DNA of 64,000 nucleotides, from contig OW818680.1 of assembly GCA_942493055.1 (NCBI GenBank), forward strand, positions 2,356,001 to 2,420,000, in the 5' to 3' direction. The DNA comes from CAIZQW01 sp942493055. GTDB lineage: Bacteria > Verrucomicrobiota > Kiritimatiellia > RFP12 > UBA1067. The position numbers and the translations under genes were made by a program. The notes beneath the pieces were generated by a model, which saw only the letters and a program-made list of their open reading frames with translations, did not search any database and had not been told where the DNA came from. Below are positions 62,901 to 64,000 of the stretch, in pieces (the stretch's first letter is position 1; the number at the start of each line of letters is the position of its first letter).

Positions 62901-63391
62901 AAAAATTGAACGGCCTGCTCTTTGACGGCAACGGCACGCTGGACGACCTGACAGTGGACACCGCGCGTCCCCTGATCGGCCTAGGGCCGCACGGCACACC
63001 CGAGTGGTGGCTGGCTGACAACAGCCTGACCAACGGCCTCGGCCTGGCGCTCAACGAGCTGGCGGATGACGACCGCGACGGCTTCCTCAACTGGAAGGAG
63101 TACGCGGCCGGCACAAGTCCCACCAACGACGCGAGCCTGTTGCGCTTCATCGATCTGCCGGGGGCCGCGAACAATCGCCTCGCGCTGGTGATCCAGACCG
63201 TCCCGGGGCGGCGCTACACCCTGGAGGGCTCGGCCACCTTGGAGCCGGACAGCTGGGAGGCGGTCGCGTTTGCCCTGACTTCGGAAGGCGCGTCCGCGGT
63301 CCAAGCCGTGACCGCAACGGAGGCGACGCTGACGCTCTACGTGGAGACTGAAGGGCCGGGCCGTTTCTACCGGGTGCAAACATTGCCGTGA
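56990..63391 (+). CDS. Giant secreted TIGR03790-like protein with PKD, LamG, discoidin and Ig domains
   Basis: About 2133 residues from ATG 56990 (a GTG at 56951 is also in frame; the ATG gives a cleaner signal peptide, FRLLALLSIVVFLPAQRAWS). Order: TIGR03790-type domain (~25-300, VLVVINTQSPESIEVGRYF, RRIPERNIC); propeller-like repeats (~335-790, VDPVRSRLWAG, YDSQADRLWVA); Ig-like (~810-925); PKD (~930-1025); LamG (~1028-1255); PKD; F5/8 discoidin (~1347-1490, ALNQPASAYS); two Ig-like and one further Ig domain (~1500-1770); shared C-terminal module with DDDRDG loop, ending RFYRVQTLP. TIGR03790 is of unknown function and common in this group. The binding modules point to polysaccharide attachment. 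Confidence 0.8.
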   Translation: MFYSFFRLLALLSIVVFLPAQRAWSLPSYDDVLVVINTQSPESIEVGRYFQQQRRIPERNICTISITPRLNEEHMTVSERDAAVTAILTHVEANGLRYRINHVVLTPRIAYFSDNDMVAAYYDMGDHIFDLYLMFMLSDPGVDIFSLNPFYHYVNGNWDNLKEHSFSRRKYGYPIVTRLDGAGTANVRNMIDATGAPAYQSHTNGINFLVSYSNDADIYRSTANTRGAEFIRRGNIRLNEDFFTTSKGAADEPIMNESNIMFAYFNLVNEAGVDDPPFTFWGLNFLPGSMLTAWRSFPTRKLLRTSGGVSRVTVASKTQTEFRREDGADYAYRHLETITVDPVRSRLWAGSGEKQENVWHQFGVYTHQRRGNGLAVLDAGSGALIAHYTQRNSGLLNDRVVKLAYDSQADRLWVACYGGIQYVDLTDNSFHAVAGLTADYAAAYDVYVSPYDTGKVYASFLYEGISTRNSTITDARIKLFEIDKPTGAVTALTISSANGFRPLIAQTAPGTLWNVRDKTLVRYDRATQQAINTVDLSGVLAPDSSDYPRALLAHTNSFGERQVFVAVANALSTPAPQRKNYLVRLVETGPNTLTTNVINLAAWNDTSASANGQSVYIRHLAADPQNPNHIYMALSKQHDNTSTHYGLIMRSTDGRGAVWSTYVASSTTLENLNEIAFDGQGNLFCARGYHNNGQGNVSDFMAFGACAIGGGLDHDYMLYNRARVQTGNLNTTWPDPNEATRVMAGAATNAYTAGDVNYPMGPVMFKVLDGFGCAVSRFAAYKQYPATGGGGHTPFMLVMEPKVAPFAPRPDEAGTLLFTGLTNTLSARLVSPGLPAHMDGYEPSTINADTVALLDDAGAYLAPGAITYVSATREIRYQRPGTLPKGVYYLRLKGGAGGIKNTQGGALTNPRADEFRDEIVLRYTVGGTPGNAAPHADAGPDQAIVWPQQKIFLAGSVSDDRQPSAFPSVLWSKLSGPGAVAFSSSGTALTHATFSLPGIYVLRLAADDGDLTAASDTVVTVQSLSIPSGLVAHWNFEESGGTQANDVSGHAHHATLRGGVTRGAGRLGKGLVCDGSTGHVDAGTSEAFNLTERLTLSAWVYTESAPGAFRGRTVASRVGVGRGASAGPGWTLGAESGDNALAFTVRDRAGGRTSVRSEGFFTEQRGRWAHVVGVFEGGRSVALYVNGALAQRTTDEVPAFLSYEPGTRLTLGCKSTGGDALHGRLDDVRLYGHALGASEIAALHETGIAANAAPIIEAGADITVTWPTNSVLLAGTVTDDGQPVLPDRPSVRWSQSGGSGTVTFARAELSGTRASFSQIGTYELQLDATDGELAVSDRMTVTVQAPPAVGYTNFALNQPASAYSRRIVDGIDYNAAKAVDGNRSGVTNKWWTNNELTPRWFQVGLGGFQTINEVRLDCQDLTGTVGTLYNFEIRLHRGAEGYMTVFAVTNNSAPTVIAHFESTVCSNVYVSITRNATDIFLYELEAYYKELAPDPVASTPTIALSSPADATILTWGQNATLTATVTDPSNLAARVEFYSGAIKLGEDTTAPYGFTWGNPQSGVHSLRARVVDIHGRESLSAVRTLTVNRQPMAALTSPADGAIFLQGEPMLLEAAASDPDDEVVSVTFQADNLPLGSSGSPPYGHTWVSAELGSHTLRAVATDTCGASCTSAVLTVTVSATNIAPAIVSSPTNLTVFAGQPARFAVWATGTQLVYQWYRNGTSIPGATGATYTIPLTMPADDASRFSVAIFNAADWVVSGEAVLTINDLSRHALPYREAFERFAPGILLPGFEGWSAGEAAAGRIVNDSPSLAGLLAYNAVIGYPLRHEAHTQAAVFDNALTNALTVPSGTAVWCDMMVYFAREGGQPPPVPADMQCALFLDDTGRLNVWHRDLISGTNRWSGLAWQTAQTSQWARVTLHLDYATLDAAHNARYFQLFIDGVAQSNALAYTTNNGFGAPGGPWFALSAAPEKLNGLLFDGNGTLDDLTVDTARPLIGLGPHGTPEWWLADNSLTNGLGLALNELADDDRDGFLNWKEYAAGTSPTNDASLLRFIDLPGAANNRLALVIQTVPGRRYTLEGSATLEPDSWEAVAFALTSEGASAVQAVTATEATLTLYVETEGPGRFYRVQTLP
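62303..63388 (+). repeat. Shared C-terminal module, copy 5
   Basis: Begins RHALPYREAFERFAP and ends RFYRVQTLP. Its EF-hand/beta-domain part is almost identical in DNA to copy 4, but the very last ~90 bases diverge (TEATLTLYVETEGPGRF), marking the edge of the copied tract. Confidence 0.88.
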
Positions 63392-63418
63392 GGCCAAACT
63401 TTGAGGAGAGCTTACAGG

Positions 63419-64000
63419 ATGGATATGAGAATAACAGATTTCATGCGTAGGTATTCTGGTGTGCTGGCATCTGTGATAACCGCGTATCTCGGGGGTTGGG
63501 CGCGTGCGCTCCCCGAGGAAAACGGACTTTCCGGTGCAGACTCCTGGGGTGGCAGAAAGTCGCTGCCTGCCGTGCTGAATCCGGCAGTGCGCTCGCCGTT
63601 GCAGGAGGTGGTGTCGCTGCGCGGCGAGTGGGAGTTCGTCACCAAGGAGTTTACACAGTCTCGCCATCCGAACTGGTTCAAAAATTTCACGAAGGCATGG
63701 CCCGGATCGCGACCCCTACAGGTGCCGGGATGCTGGGAGGCGCAAGGCGTGGGCGAGCCGGGCATGGGCGATTCCTGGGATTGCAAGTGGGATCACTGCG
63801 CCAAACCGCTACGCAGCAAGTATCAGGGCGAAGCGTGGTATCGCAAGACCGTCGACATTCCTGCAGCATGGCAGGGAAAACGGATTTGGCTCAAGGTCGG
63901 CGGCGTGCGTTCACAGGGCTGGTTTTGGGTCAACGGCAAGAGCAACACAGTCGCGTGGGTGGATAACTACTGCGGCACCTACAAGTACGACATCACCGAT
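63419..64000 (+). CDS. Partial gene: exported glycoside hydrolase family 2-like protein
   Basis: An open frame from ATG 63419 continues past the right edge (194 codons seen). A hydrophobic signal-like segment (SGVLASVITAYLGGWARA) is followed from residue ~55 by the GH2 N-terminal sugar-binding jelly roll: PLQEVVSLRGEWEF, LQVPGCWEAQG, GEAWYRKTVDIP, AAWQGKRIWLKVGGV, WFWVNGK and YKYDITD at the cut. This order of motifs is characteristic of beta-galactosidase/beta-glucuronidase-like enzymes. The catalytic barrel lies outside the window, so specificity is unknown. GGAG lies upstream of the start; it follows the TIGR03790-like gene by 27 bases. Confidence 0.8.
   Translation, partial: MDMRITDFMRRYSGVLASVITAYLGGWARALPEENGLSGADSWGGRKSLPAVLNPAVRSPLQEVVSLRGEWEFVTKEFTQSRHPNWFKNFTKAWPGSRPLQVPGCWEAQGVGEPGMGDSWDCKWDHCAKPLRSKYQGEAWYRKTVDIPAAWQGKRIWLKVGGVRSQGWFWVNGKSNTVAWVDNYCGTYKYDITD

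Overview
The window looks like a chromosomal piece of a Gram-negative PVC-group bacterium, most likely Kiritimatiellota or a close Lentisphaerota/Verrucomicrobiota relative. No rRNA or tRNA is visible, so this is inference from gene content: very large secreted multidomain proteins with autotransporter-associated beta-strand passengers, FN3/PKD/LamG/discoidin modules, EF-hand-like 'DxDxDGxxNxxEY' loops, Tat-exported Gfo/Idh/MocA oxidoreductases and AraC-LacI hybrid regulators.

Layout. (1) 1-1445: four small minus-strand genes (a partial edge gene possibly of a defence family, a VapB-like antitoxin beside a PIN-toxin scrap, two hypotheticals), separated by palindromes, resembling a mobile cassette-type region. 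(2) 1446-6993: a secreted clan-D-like glycoside hydrolase and a secreted alpha/beta hydrolase on the minus strand, flanked by heptamer/octamer arrays, a twin-hairpin element and a 21-base poly-G tract. (3) 7009-13926: a tightly packed plus-strand amino-sugar operon: two exported Gfo/Idh/MocA proteins, nagB, a sodium:solute symporter, an AraC-LacI (XylR-like) regulator and nagA, with a clear palindromic operator candidate in front. (4) 13980-49236: an array of secreted proteins built from shared parts. (5) 49257-52564: a ribose-type unit: a GntR-LacI regulator divergent from rbsK and a GRP/RbsU-type sugar permease, with a duplicated 61-bp promoter/operator block between. (6) 52607-64000: more members of the secreted family, ending in a GH2-like gene cut by the window edge.

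The secreted family is the notable part. Short members (six genes) share a right-handed beta-helix-like passenger and finish exactly at R-x-G-T-[MLF]-[IV]-[GA]-I-[LFY]. Long members (five genes) instead share a C-terminal module of about 363 residues (beta-sandwich, EF-hand-like loop, small beta domain ending near 'FxRVQ'). In front of these endings sit exchangeable heads and effector domains: a trypsin-like protease, a C25-like domain with apparently lost catalytic residues, a GH141-like beta-helix, a heparinase II/III-type lyase, a TIGR03790-type domain. Near-identical DNA blocks between non-adjacent genes show that modules are copied by recombination or gene conversion. I infer a surface or outer-membrane glycan-degrading system with two alternative C-terminal sorting or anchoring signals. 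The nag and ribose operons would then take up part of the released sugars. Function, localisation and taxonomy are inferred from sequence only.
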